Part shown: piece by piece, positions 17,024 to 25,361 of the stretch
How positions within the stretch are numbered: position 1 is the first letter of the stretch
Layout of the letters: each line of letters starts with the position of its first letter
NCBI GenBank assembly: GCA_035328405.1
Contig: DAOLIT010000017.1
Location: 16,008 to 80,007 of the forward strand
Direction of reading: 5' to 3'
DNA from: JAEUKA01 sp035328405
GTDB taxonomy: Bacteria > Myxococcota_A > Polyangia > Palsa-1104 > JAEUJZ01
DNA length: 64,000 bases
Position numbers and translations under genes: made by a program
Notes under the pieces: generated by a model
What the model saw: only the letters and a program-made list of their open reading frames with translations
Databases searched by the model: none
What the model was told of the DNA's origin: nothing

Positions 17024-20000
17024 ACAAAACCAACTGTTTTTTCTTCTGTTGCTGGGTCTGGGCTGCGCCAAGGTCTCGTCGGGGACGGGCTCTTTTGAAA
17101 AGAGTCCGCCATTGGAAGCGCAGGTCGCTGAGCTTTCCAAAACCATCGAACACACGCCGAATCCCACACCAGAGCAGGTGTCCGAATTGGGTCTTTTGCT
17201 GCTGGTTTCGGGTCAAGGACAACCGGCGCAAAAACGGCTCGACGCAGCCGTTTCGCAAGGCCAGACGGACAGTTTGACGATGCTGGGGGCGGCGCTCGCG
17301 GCGCAGGAAGCGGGGGCGGTCGGCCTTTCGCACGAGCGGCTGCTTGCGTTTTTGGAGCAAGCGGTAAAGCGCGAGCCGACCGATCCGTGGTCGCCAGCGG
17401 TGGCCGAGCTGGCCACGCACAGGCTGCTTGCTCAGGGGCCGCTGGGCTTGGGTGCTGCCGAGGACAAACTCAGGCAAAAGCGGCTTGCGCAACTGTGGGA
17501 AAAACGCGCGCAACTGCCGTTGGAAGCGCAACAATTTTTGGGTGCGCTTTTGGGCCAATCGCTGCGGCTTTCGGGAGAGGAAAGCGCGGCGCGAAAAGTG
17601 GACGTGGAACGGGGGTGTCCGCCCACACTGTATGTCAGCGGCCCACACGGTCATTTTCCGCAACTGGATGTGCGGACGCCGTGGCCAAGTGACAAACCTG
17701 CAGCCGATCCGTCGTTGGCCTCGTACAAGGTGCGGTCGGGCCTGGGTTGTAGCTTGCAAGTGCAAGGGCTGCCGAGTCGGCCCGGTGTCTTTTCGGTCCA
17801 CACGTTTTTCCGCGTGAGCGACGAGAGGCCTGTGCCGCTGACGGTCGAAACGGGAGGTACGCCGTGGGCGCTTCATGTAGACGGTGAACGCACATTCCAT
17901 GACACTGCGCCCGTGAGTCGGCGGTATTTTTCGCTGCGGCTGTCTCCTGGTTGGCACACGGTCAGCGTGAAACTGGGCGTTGCGGGTTCAAACCATGTGC
18001 AGGTGGCGCTGCCGGGCGTCTCGTTTTACGAAGGAGAGCCCCGACAAGCGCCGCGGCCTGCTCCGGGGTCGGTTTCCCTGGAAGAACGCAAGCTCGCGCC
18101 TTTGCCGGTCGCGCAGACCCGCGTCCAGGGTGCGTTGCGTGCATTGCTCGGAATGCAGCAGGCGTATTTTTCCGGTGACACCGATGAAGGCTTGGCACTG
18201 GCTGAGGCGCATGTTTCGGAAACACCGCGTTTTTCGGCGCTGCGCACGGTGTATGCAAACCTGCTCTTGGCGGACCCGAACCGCCCGGATCGTTTGGCTC
18301 GAGACCGAGCGCGTTCGCAGCTCAAAGTGGCGCTTTTGCACAATCCGAACCTTCTGACGGCTCGGCTGGCGTATGCGCGGTTGCTGTTGCAAGACGAAAA
18401 GGCCGCGCTCGCACAGGAAGTCTTGGATGCGAATCCCCAAGAAGTCGCCCCGATTTGGCAGACCGAACTTTTGCGTCACCGCATTTTGAAAGCGCGCGGT
18501 TTTTTGGTCGAGGCACGGGCGGCGCTCGATGCGGCGCAAAAACTCGGTCCGTCGTCGTGCTCGCTTCTGGACCATGTGGCCGATTTCCGACGGGAAGAGC
18601 AGGACGATCGAGGGTATCTGCAAGCGGCGCAGGCGTTTTCGTCGTGCAATCCATACGCGGATCGCTTTGCCGAGTCGCTGCTCTCGGCGGGTCGTTTGGA
18701 AGAAGCGCAGGCGGAATTTGAGAGGCTGAGGGAGCTCGAACCCGAAAACCAGGCGGTGTTGCGGGGTCTTGTGCGCGTCCAGGTCGCTCGAAAGGCACTG
18801 GGTCCGGCGGTGGCGACATTGCTGAGACTGCGCGAGCTTGCCCCTGCCCGTTCGCAGCATTTCCTCGACTTGGCCAACTTGTTCGTCGAAAGAAACCAGC
18901 CGGAAAACGCGCTGCGAGAGCTCCAAACGGGGCTTTCTGAACTGCCCGATAGTCCAGAACTCGCGAAGGCGAACAAAGCGGTGACCCAAAAGGACGTGCT
19001 CGATCCCTATCGGCTCGACGGCAAAGATATCGTTCGCGCGTTCGAGGCACGACGAGGGGTGTATAGCGGCGAATCTGCGGTGCTGGTTCTGGATCGAACC
19101 GTGATGCGCGTTTTTCCGCGTGGTGAGCGCCTGAGCCTGACGCACAACATCATCCGGGTGCTGACCAAGGAAGGCATCGACCGCTACGGCGAAGTTCATA
19201 TTCCTGACGGTGCCGAGGTACTGAAACTGAGAACCATCAAGGCCGATGGAACCATTCGCGAACCCGAGGAAATTCCTGAAAAAGACACGGTGTCCGCGCC
19301 GTCTTTGGAAGTCGGCGATTACGTCGAATACGAATACTTGGATCGCGACAGTTCTTCAGCGATCGCGCCGAATGGCTTTTTGGGGGAACGGTTTTATTTC
19401 GCGTCTGCAGATGCGCCGCTCGACCGCAGCGAGTATTTGCTCATCACGCCCAAAAACATGCCGTTGCAAATCGATTTGCGCGGGCCGCTCGATGAAAAAG
19501 GAAATCGGACTGTACCGACGGTAAACAAGCGTGAGGAAGGTGACCTTTCGCTGCTGTTTTGGCAACGCACACAGATTGCGCGCACGCAGCCCGAACAGCC
19601 GGTGGACCAAGGCCAAGTCGATGACTTTACGCCCTCGGTTCGGGTGGGTTCGGGTGTGATGCTGTCGGGCTATGTGAACCAGTTTCGCGAGCGTCGCTAT
19701 CGGTCGTTGCGGCAAAACCATGAATTGAAAGAGCTGGCCCTCAAAGTTGGCGGTTCTCCCGATGCGTCGCCCGAGACGCCGAAAAGCCAGTTTGCGCGAG
19801 CGAAGGCGCTGGATGCCTGGGTTCGCAAGAACATTCATTCGGGCGGCAGTTTCGATGAACCCGCCAGCTCGATCCTGGCGCGGCGAGAAGGTCGGCGAGA
19901 GGTGCTGCTGCTTGCGCTTTTGGCTACTGCGGGCATTCCGGCGGAAACGTGGCTTGTTCGGCCCGAAAACAACCCCAAGCTCGAAGGTCCCCTGCCCGAT

Positions 20001-20930
20001 GTGCTCGCGTATTCCGAACCGCTCATCGCCGTCGCGCCCGATGAACAAGGCCAGCCCCTCTTTTTCATCGATCCGGTGTATCGCCACAGTCCGACCGGTC
20101 TCATCAGGCCGCTTTTGCGTGGGGCGCAGGCGTTGCGCGTAAAAAACGATCCATCGCTGCCCAAAATCGATGCTGTGCAGCAAGTCACGGTCCCCCTTTC
20201 GCCCACAGGAGGCGTGCCGCCCCGGTTGCTTTCAGCACTGTCCTCGGGAACGCCCGGCCAGTCGCTTTTGCCGATGCTGTCGGACCGCCGGAAAGTCGAG
20301 TTTTTTGCCGAGCTTGAGGCGACAGGTGCCGCCCAGGTCCGGGTTCGCGAAAGCCTGACCGGCGTGTTGGCCAGCGAATGGCGTGATCAGGTCGAACACG
20401 TTGCCGAGGACAAATTGCGAAAAATGCTCGAACAACGCGCGCTCGGTTTCTATTTTCCGGGCGCAAGCCTGGCGTCGCTCAACTACGGGCCGCTCGACCG
20501 CGAAGATGACGAATTGGTGATCGAGTACCGCTTCAGCGTGCCTCAGCTTGCGCGACAGAGGGTGTCCCAAAGTGGGCAAAAGGAACTCGTGTTGCCCGTT
20601 CCGTATCCGCTTTTGCTGGGTCGGCGCTATGTCACCGTGCCCCAACGAAAGCTCCCTTTGCTCATCGGGTACGTGACCCCGAGCACGCTCGAAGCCCACA
20701 TCGCGTTGCCCAAGGGTGCGCGGGTCGTGCAGCTTGCGGAACCTGTGGAATTGCAAGGGTTTGGTCGTTACAACCGCAGTGCCCGAGCAGAAACGGACAA
20801 AGTTACGTTGCGCGTCCAAACCGAGCTTTTGCGGAAAAGAATCCTGCCCGACCAATACCCCGCGTTCGTCGAATTTGCCGCCCGCACCGACGTGGCCGAA
20901 GAAGCCTTCGCCCTCATCGCCGTCCCCTAA
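17016..20930 (+). CDS. Giant TPR / DUF3857 / transglutaminase-like lipoprotein, catalytically dead paralogue
   Basis: 1304 residues, starting at a GTG that overlaps the previous stop. The N-terminus is a lipoprotein-type signal (FFLLLLGLGC), predicting lipid anchoring at Cys18 or nearby. The layout repeats the upstream protein: TPR-like helices (about 40-640), DUF3857 (about 690-870) and a transglutaminase-like fold. At the nucleophile position, however, the sequence reads ARREGRREVLLL around residue 958 with no Cys, and the His region reads AYSEPLIAVA. The catalytic residues are lost, so this is probably a binding or regulatory partner of the upstream paralogue. Tight coupling suggests equimolar production. 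Confidence 0.82.
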   Translation: MSKQNQLFFLLLLGLGCAKVSSGTGSFEKSPPLEAQVAELSKTIEHTPNPTPEQVSELGLLLLVSGQGQPAQKRLDAAVSQGQTDSLTMLGAALAAQEAGAVGLSHERLLAFLEQAVKREPTDPWSPAVAELATHRLLAQGPLGLGAAEDKLRQKRLAQLWEKRAQLPLEAQQFLGALLGQSLRLSGEESAARKVDVERGCPPTLYVSGPHGHFPQLDVRTPWPSDKPAADPSLASYKVRSGLGCSLQVQGLPSRPGVFSVHTFFRVSDERPVPLTVETGGTPWALHVDGERTFHDTAPVSRRYFSLRLSPGWHTVSVKLGVAGSNHVQVALPGVSFYEGEPRQAPRPAPGSVSLEERKLAPLPVAQTRVQGALRALLGMQQAYFSGDTDEGLALAEAHVSETPRFSALRTVYANLLLADPNRPDRLARDRARSQLKVALLHNPNLLTARLAYARLLLQDEKAALAQEVLDANPQEVAPIWQTELLRHRILKARGFLVEARAALDAAQKLGPSSCSLLDHVADFRREEQDDRGYLQAAQAFSSCNPYADRFAESLLSAGRLEEAQAEFERLRELEPENQAVLRGLVRVQVARKALGPAVATLLRLRELAPARSQHFLDLANLFVERNQPENALRELQTGLSELPDSPELAKANKAVTQKDVLDPYRLDGKDIVRAFEARRGVYSGESAVLVLDRTVMRVFPRGERLSLTHNIIRVLTKEGIDRYGEVHIPDGAEVLKLRTIKADGTIREPEEIPEKDTVSAPSLEVGDYVEYEYLDRDSSSAIAPNGFLGERFYFASADAPLDRSEYLLITPKNMPLQIDLRGPLDEKGNRTVPTVNKREEGDLSLLFWQRTQIARTQPEQPVDQGQVDDFTPSVRVGSGVMLSGYVNQFRERRYRSLRQNHELKELALKVGGSPDASPETPKSQFARAKALDAWVRKNIHSGGSFDEPASSILARREGRREVLLLALLATAGIPAETWLVRPENNPKLEGPLPDVLAYSEPLIAVAPDEQGQPLFFIDPVYRHSPTGLIRPLLRGAQALRVKNDPSLPKIDAVQQVTVPLSPTGGVPPRLLSALSSGTPGQSLLPMLSDRRKVEFFAELEATGAAQVRVRESLTGVLASEWRDQVEHVAEDKLRKMLEQRALGFYFPGASLASLNYGPLDREDDELVIEYRFSVPQLARQRVSQSGQKELVLPVPYPLLLGRRYVTVPQRKLPLLIGYVTPSTLEAHIALPKGARVVQLAEPVELQGFGRYNRSARAETDKVTLRVQTELLRKRILPDQYPAFVEFAARTDVAEEAFALIAVP

Positions 20931-20933
20931 TTC

Positions 20934-20957
20934 ATCAGGAACATCCAAGGTCCTGAT
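20934..20957. terminator. Hairpin between convergent genes, possible bidirectional terminator
   Basis: ATCAGGA and TCCTGAT form a perfect 7-bp stem around a 10-base loop, three bases after the stop of the giant lipoprotein gene and 27 bases from the stop of the convergent gene. There is no U-run on either side, so intrinsic termination would be weak. Its position suggests a transcription boundary. Confidence 0.4.
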
Positions 20958-20983
20958 CGCACTCTGTTTGGATTGGGAATGGA

Positions 20984-21694
20984 CTAAAAGCGATAGCCGA
21001 GGCCGACCCACACATTCGGCCCGACCGTGACAGTGTTCTGGCTGTGTTCATCCGGTCGCACGGAGGTCAAATCGATTCCGATGGTTCCCACCAAGAACAG
21101 AGCTCGGTCGCCCTCCCACTTGACGAGATCAATGCTCATTTCCGCCCCAAGTCCCGATAGAAGTGCGAACCCCCACATGTCCCGCGTCGCGTACCGAATC
21201 AACATCGCACGCACAAACGGAGGGACCGTCAGATCGACGCCCAGACGTACCCGCGAACCGATGGGAAACAACAGTCCCAAAGCAAGCGATGGTTTGAACA
21301 ACGGCAGACCAGATAGCGTACTTCCCCCCTCGATCCGCAGCCGCACCGTGATGTCCATCCACCGTGTCAGGACACCTGCCCGCATTTCGACGCCACCGGA
21401 TAGAAAAGGGGTCTCAAACAGGTATTGAAATGATCCGCCTCCCACTACCGCCAGCGACCGCTTGGATCGGCCCGATTGCACGGAAGGTTGTGGTACCGGA
21501 GGAGCTTCAGAATGAGGGGCAACAGACACCCCCGAAGTTGTCATTCCTGTTGTCGTTTCGGTTGTAGTAGCGGCTCCTGTGGCTGGCTGTGACACATCAC
21601 CTGACGGTGCAGGAGCACCACTCTGTCCGTAGACGTTCTGGGACGACAAAAGGACTGGAAACATCACCGTACACAACAGGCGAATTATGGACAT
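20984..21694 (-). CDS. Exported beta-barrel-like outer membrane protein, unknown function
   Basis: 236 residues. A signal peptide (cleavage near VYGQ, residue 23) is followed by a Thr/Pro/Ala-rich linker to about residue 75. The rest is alternating hydrophobic strands with many Gly residues, ending NVWVGLGYRF. A C-terminal Phe after an aromatic strand is typical of BAM-inserted outer-membrane barrels. The strand count suggests a small barrel of eight to ten strands. No specific family is recognised. The start overlaps the 3' end of the Cys-rich gene upstream by 10 bp, so the two are probably co-transcribed. It is convergent with the giant lipoprotein gene. Confidence 0.65.
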   Translation of the reverse strand: MSIIRLLCTVMFPVLLSSQNVYGQSGAPAPSGDVSQPATGAATTTETTTGMTTSGVSVAPHSEAPPVPQPSVQSGRSKRSLAVVGGGSFQYLFETPFLSGGVEMRAGVLTRWMDITVRLRIEGGSTLSGLPLFKPSLALGLLFPIGSRVRLGVDLTVPPFVRAMLIRYATRDMWGFALLSGLGAEMSIDLVKWEGDRALFLVGTIGIDLTSVRPDEHSQNTVTVGPNVWVGLGYRF

Positions 21695-22101
21695 TGCAGC
21701 CTCCCGAGTGCTTGACAGGCTTCCCGGTCAACCGCGTAACAGGTTCCCCCATCGGCTGCGCAAGTGAGCACGCCCCCTTCGCACGTGCTGCCCGATGGAA
21801 AACTCCATTCCACCACATCACAAATTCCTGCTTGCCGAACTTCCTCGCAACTGCGTTCGCGGATGCAATGGGCAATGGCAGGCGAAAAGCTGGGATACTT
21901 GTGCTCGCAACCGCTTTCGTAGCAGTTGATGGCGGCGTGTGTCGGGCAGCAGCTGTAGATCTTTGCTGCGGCGTCTTCGCACAAGAACGTCGAGGTTGTG
22001 ATGTTGCTACACGAGTGGCCGAGGCAGAGGCCCAGAGCCAAAGCAGCGATGACCGCTCTTCGTAGCTTCCGATGACCAGATTCAACGCCAAAAAGCAGCA
22101 T
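21685..22101 (-). CDS. Cysteine-rich exported protein, unknown
   Basis: 138 residues from the ATG at 22101. A basic then hydrophobic N-terminus (RKLRRAVIAALALGLCLG) looks like a signal peptide, possibly with lipidation at one of the following cysteines, although the lipobox is poor. About 14 cysteines follow in roughly 110 residues (for example SCCPT, CYESGCEH, CEEVRQAGICD), suggesting a disulfide-stapled secreted fold. A second minus-strand frame over the same bases gives a longer but less protein-like sequence and was rejected. It is not recognised. It overlaps the barrel gene, so the pair may act together at the cell surface. Confidence 0.55.
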   Translation of the reverse strand: MLLFGVESGHRKLRRAVIAALALGLCLGHSCSNITTSTFLCEDAAAKIYSCCPTHAAINCYESGCEHKYPSFSPAIAHCIRERSCEEVRQAGICDVVEWSFPSGSTCEGGVLTCAADGGTCYAVDREACQALGRLQCP

Positions 22102-22195
22102 GTACAAGATGTATCACATCCCGAAAAAACGGAGTCATGAGGAAAGCTCCGATGTTCCAGCCCAACATCCTGTGCTGGGCCGTGCTGGTCAGGGA

Positions 22196-22247
22196 TTGGG
22201 TACACCTTCTCATTGACCTGTTTGGGTACACCTTCTCATTGACCTGT
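22196..22247. repeat. Two perfect tandem copies of a 26-bp sequence upstream of a MerR gene
   Basis: The unit contains GGGTACACCTTCTCATTGAC and occurs twice back to back (22196-22221 and 22222-22247), 27 bases before the MerR-family start. A perfect 26-bp duplication in an otherwise unique intergenic region could be a doubled regulator site or a remnant of a mobile element end. It lacks the dyad symmetry of a typical MerR operator. No transposase lies nearby. Confidence 0.7.
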
Positions 22248-22274
22248 GATGATTCCGCCTCTTAGATAGGGGCA

Positions 22275-23018
22275 ATGCAACCCAAAGGCATCAAAGTCAG
22301 CGAACTTGCGCGCCGGTCAGGAGTCTCGGTCGCGACCGTTCACTTCTACATTCGAGAAGGTTTGCTTCCGCGCCCCACCTGCAAAACTTCTCGAAACATG
22401 GCGTATTACGATGAATCGCTTGTCGAACGAATCCGGTTCATCCGGCGTTTGCAAGAACAGAGACACCTACCGCTCAAAGTCATCCACTCTCTGCTGTCGG
22501 GCGAAGGTTCGGGGGATGAAGCTCTGTATCCAAGTCTGATGCAGCTTGAAACACTTGCGTTGCCGTCGATGGATCGCGAAATCCGGGGTGAAACGCTCAC
22601 GAGATCTGCGCTCCTGTCTCAAACAGGAATTGAACCGGACGACCTGACAGATTTGATCAAAATGGGAATCCTGACCCCCATAACAGAGGGAACGACTGAA
22701 GCAGTAGCAGGCGCAAAGGAGTCCTTTTCTCCTGTGGATGTCGCGATTGTGGAAACGATTGCGCACGCTCGGAAAATGGGGTTTTCGCGCAACCTGTTTC
22801 CAGCGAGTGACCTCGCGCTTTACCAACACGCTTTGTCACGTCTTCTCGGAGAGGAGGTCCCCCTTTTGGCCAAGCGGTTGCGTGGTTCCACGTTGTCTGT
22901 AAATCCCGAAAAAATGCTCCATGCTGCGATCTATTTGATGGGTCAACTCCTGCTTCAGCTTAGGCGAAAGTTGATCCTGGATTTGGTTGCAGAACTGTCC
23001 GTCCGTTCGCGCGGATAG
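22275..23018 (+). CDS. MerR-family transcriptional regulator
   Basis: 247 residues. The N-terminal winged helix is clear: IKVSELARRSGVSVATVHFY, then REGLLPRPT and a YYDESLVERIRFIRRLQEQR helix. The C-terminal two-thirds is helical and contains a second HTH-like segment (LLSQTGIEPDDLTDLIKMGI), with no metal-binding cysteines, so it probably senses an organic ligand or acts as a TetR-like dimeriser rather than a metal sensor. It starts 27 bases after the 26-bp direct repeat and is convergent with the ABC gene (3-bp gap). The target is unknown; the orphan ABC ATPase or its own promoter are candidates. Confidence 0.85.
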   Translation: MQPKGIKVSELARRSGVSVATVHFYIREGLLPRPTCKTSRNMAYYDESLVERIRFIRRLQEQRHLPLKVIHSLLSGEGSGDEALYPSLMQLETLALPSMDREIRGETLTRSALLSQTGIEPDDLTDLIKMGILTPITEGTTEAVAGAKESFSPVDVAIVETIAHARKMGFSRNLFPASDLALYQHALSRLLGEEVPLLAKRLRGSTLSVNPEKMLHAAIYLMGQLLLQLRRKLILDLVAELSVRSRG

Positions 23019-23021
23019 CGT

Positions 23022-24620
23022 CTACGAAGCCACCGCAGTTCCAACGCCAGCCATCCATTCTCCCAACTGTTCTCGAGACACGGGCCGTTCTGGATCGTTT
23101 TCAATGTGCGTCACAAGTTCGCCGCGATACATCACATACAACTCGTCCGCCAACGCTTGTAGTTCCGACAATTCCGAAGACACGAGCAGAATCGCGCAGC
23201 CTTTGTCGCGCGCGGCGAGAAGCGCCTCAGAAATCGCCTCAATGGCGCCCAAATCCACACCCCGCGTAGGTTGTGCCGCCAACAACACTTTCGGAACAGA
23301 GTCCCCCATGTTCAACGCACGCGCGAGCAACAATTTTTGTTGATTTCCGCCGGACAAAGACTGCGCCACCGCTTCAGGTTGCGCGGGTCGTACGTCCGCA
23401 TCTTCCAGGACCTTTTCCGCCTGTCTATGAAGTTTTTGTGCATCCAAAAACATCCCAAACGGCCCCTTGCAGAATCGTTCTTCGTGTCCGAGCAGCAGGT
23501 TTTCCGCCAGCGTTCCCAAAAGGACCAAACCATGTTTGTGTCGGTCTTCCGGTACGAGCGCAAGACCAAGCTTGAGGCGCGCATCCGTCGGTGCCGTTGT
23601 CACATCCCGCGACCCAAGACAGATCGTTCCAGACTTGCAAGGAAGAAGCCCCGCAATCGCTTCGATCAGCTCCCGTTGACCGTTCCCCAACACGCCCGCG
23701 ATGCCCACGATCCGAAAGGGGGCCACATTCAGAGACACCCCCCTCACCCATGTCACCCCATCCCGTTCGACGCAAAGATTCCGTATCGAAAGTGCTGGGG
23801 GAACTGCGGCGGACCCAGGCGCCTGTGTCCCTCCGTTCCATTGTCCCGTCACAGAATGAGTGCGCACGACTGGTTTCAAGGCGCGACCCACCATGGCGTG
23901 CGCCATCTTGGACACCGAAAAATCACGCTGCTCTAGTTCTGTCACGACTCGACCCCCACGCATGACCACGGCGCGATCTGCGGTGTGCAACACCTCATCC
24001 AGTTTGTGGGTCACAAGCACCATCGCCCGCGCGATTCCGTCGTTTTGTGCAAGCAAACCGCGCAGCGAAGCCAGCAACCGTTCCGCCTCTTTCGGTGTCA
24101 ACACAGCCGTCGGTTCGTCCAGCAAAAGCACCCTCGCCCCCCGATACAGTGCTTTCAGAATTTCGACCCTTTGTGCCTCTCCCACCGATAGTTTTTCCAC
24201 CACTCGAGTCGGGTCCACCGAAAGACCATGCTTTTCCGCCAGCGCGGCCACTTCCTCATTGGCTTTCTTTTTTTTAAGCCACACGCCAAACCGCGTCGGT
24301 TCCTTTCCCAGCACGATGTTCTCTGCCACCGTCAGCGTCGGCACGAGCAAGAAATGCTGATGAATCAGCCCAATTCCCGCTGCGATGGCCCGTTCTGGCG
24401 ACGGAACGACTTGCTGCCCACCATAAAATACGTTTCCCGAGGCCAGCGGACACAGCCCATACAGCGCGTGCAGCAGCGTGGACTTTCCCGCCCCATTTTC
24501 GCCGAGCAGCGCGACCACCTCGCCTGGCGGAATCGCCAACGACACTCGATCATTTGCAAGCTTTTGTCCGTAGGCCACGGAAACAGAATCCGCCAAAACC
24601 AGCGGTGTAGACGCGCTCAT
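23022..24620 (-). CDS. ABC transporter ATPase with two nucleotide-binding domains (nucleoside/sugar importer type)
   Basis: 532 residues from the ATG at 24620; a TTG two codons upstream is the alternative. There are two ABC domains in tandem. Domain 1 has GENGAGKST, QHFLLVPTLTVAENIVLG and an LSVGEAQRVEILKAL signature with LLDEPTAVLTP. Domain 2 has a modified Walker A (GVLGNGQRELIEA), an LSGGNQQKLLLAR signature and AAQPTRGVDLGA. This degenerate second site is normal for the RbsA/YufO (NupO) family, which energises uptake of ribose, nucleosides or purines. The QHFLLVP stretch fits the nucleoside branch. Its expected permeases and BMP-type binding protein are not adjacent: a regulator lies downstream and a minisatellite upstream. 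Confidence 0.85.
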   Translation of the reverse strand: MSASTPLVLADSVSVAYGQKLANDRVSLAIPPGEVVALLGENGAGKSTLLHALYGLCPLASGNVFYGGQQVVPSPERAIAAGIGLIHQHFLLVPTLTVAENIVLGKEPTRFGVWLKKKKANEEVAALAEKHGLSVDPTRVVEKLSVGEAQRVEILKALYRGARVLLLDEPTAVLTPKEAERLLASLRGLLAQNDGIARAMVLVTHKLDEVLHTADRAVVMRGGRVVTELEQRDFSVSKMAHAMVGRALKPVVRTHSVTGQWNGGTQAPGSAAVPPALSIRNLCVERDGVTWVRGVSLNVAPFRIVGIAGVLGNGQRELIEAIAGLLPCKSGTICLGSRDVTTAPTDARLKLGLALVPEDRHKHGLVLLGTLAENLLLGHEERFCKGPFGMFLDAQKLHRQAEKVLEDADVRPAQPEAVAQSLSGGNQQKLLLARALNMGDSVPKVLLAAQPTRGVDLGAIEAISEALLAARDKGCAILLVSSELSELQALADELYVMYRGELVTHIENDPERPVSREQLGEWMAGVGTAVAS

Positions 24621-24666
24621 GCGCAATACAGAACAACTTTTCCAAAACCCTGCAAGAAGAACGCTA

Positions 24667-24884
24667 GATGAAGGCTGTTCAAACAGGGTCGCTGGTCTGT
24701 TTGAAGAGGATGAAGGCTGTTCAAACAGGGTCGCTGGTCTGTTTGAAGAGGATGAAGGCTGTTCAAACAGGGTCGCTAGTCGATCGGAAGAGGATGAAGG
24801 CTCTAAAAAACGGTGTCGCTGGTCTGTTTGAAGAGGATGAAGGCTCTAAAAAACGGTGTCGCTGGTCTGTTTGAAGAGGATGAA
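24667..24884. repeat. 42/43-bp tandem repeat array A
   Basis: Six unit starts at 24667, 24709, 24751, 24793, 24836 and 24879, running into the gap. The first two units are identical and the third differs over a few bases near its end. Later units replace the TTCAAACAG arm with a CTCTAAAAAACG variant and are 43 bp long. Each early unit carries a perfect 9-bp inverted repeat, TTCAAACAG and CTGTTTGAA, around a 10-base loop (24678-24705 in the first). There are no unique spacers, so it is not CRISPR. Confidence 0.9.
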
Positions 24885-24984
24885 NNNNNNNNNNNNNNNN
24901 NNNNNNNNNNNNNNNNNNNNNNNNNNNNNNNNNNNNNNNNNNNNNNNNNNNNNNNNNNNNNNNNNNNNNNNNNNNNNNNNNNNN
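24885..24984. other. Assembly gap (100 N) inside the minisatellite
   Basis: Exactly 100 N, the usual placeholder for a gap of unknown size. It separates array A from the A-to-B transition unit, so the true array is probably longer than shown. Confidence 0.95.
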
Positions 24985-25275
24985 GGCTCTAAAAACAGGT
25001 GTGTAGGGTCGAAAAAAGACCGCGCGTGGGTTTCAAACAGGTGTGTAGGGTCGAAAAAAGACCGCGCGTGGGTTTCAAACAGGTGTGTANNNNNNNNNNN
25101 NNNNNNNNNNNNNNNNNNNNNNNNNNNNNNNNNNNNNNNNNNNNNNNNNNNNNNNNNNNNNNNNNNNNNNNNNNNNNNNNNNNNNNNNNGGGTCGAAAAA
25201 AGACCGCGCGTGGGTTTCAAACAGGTGTGGAGGGTCGAAAAAAGACCGCGCGTGGGTTTCAAACAGGTGTGGAGG
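24985..25275. repeat. 42-bp tandem repeat array B, interrupted by a second 100-N gap
   Basis: Unit B starts GGGTCGAAAAAAGACCGCGC and ends CAAACAGGTGTGTA. Copies begin at 25006, 25048, 25190 and 25232; N fills 25090-25189. The copies after the gap end GTGTGGA instead of GTGTGTA. The bases just after the first gap (GGCTCTAAAAACAGGTGTGTA) combine the array A variant with the end of unit B, showing that both arrays belong to one evolving minisatellite. Each B unit can pair GGTC with GACC around a purine-rich loop. Confidence 0.88.
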
Positions 25276-25361
25276 GTCGGCTAACGAAGGGGGTGGCGGT
25301 GTGTTTCCTGCCGATTTGCAGGGGTGGGACAGGACAGCTTTTGAGGAGGCGAGGGGTTTGG

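Larger units (their letters stand above)
24621..25361. other. Gene-free region between the ABC ATPase and glmU, mostly tandem repeat
   Basis: No convincing gene lies here. Several frames are open only because the repeat period is a multiple of three and the units lack stops. The region holds two related 42-bp arrays and two 100-N assembly gaps, followed by about 85 unique bases before the glmU stop. Any promoter for the minus-strand ABC gene would have to lie in or beyond the array. Confidence 0.7.

Noticed and set aside
21597..22205. 202-residue minus-strand frame over the Cys-rich gene
   Set aside because: It overlaps the 138-residue frame in another phase and has random-like composition. 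The Cys-rich frame has a signal peptide and couples to the next gene.
24667..25275. CRISPR array
   Set aside because: Units are contiguous 42-bp copies with no unique spacers between constant repeats, and no cas genes are in the window.
24619..25284. Repeat-containing protein genes on either strand (14-residue periods)
   Set aside because: Frames are open only because the unit length is a multiple of three without stops. A 43-bp unit shifts the frame, there is no ribosome site, and composition is not protein-like.
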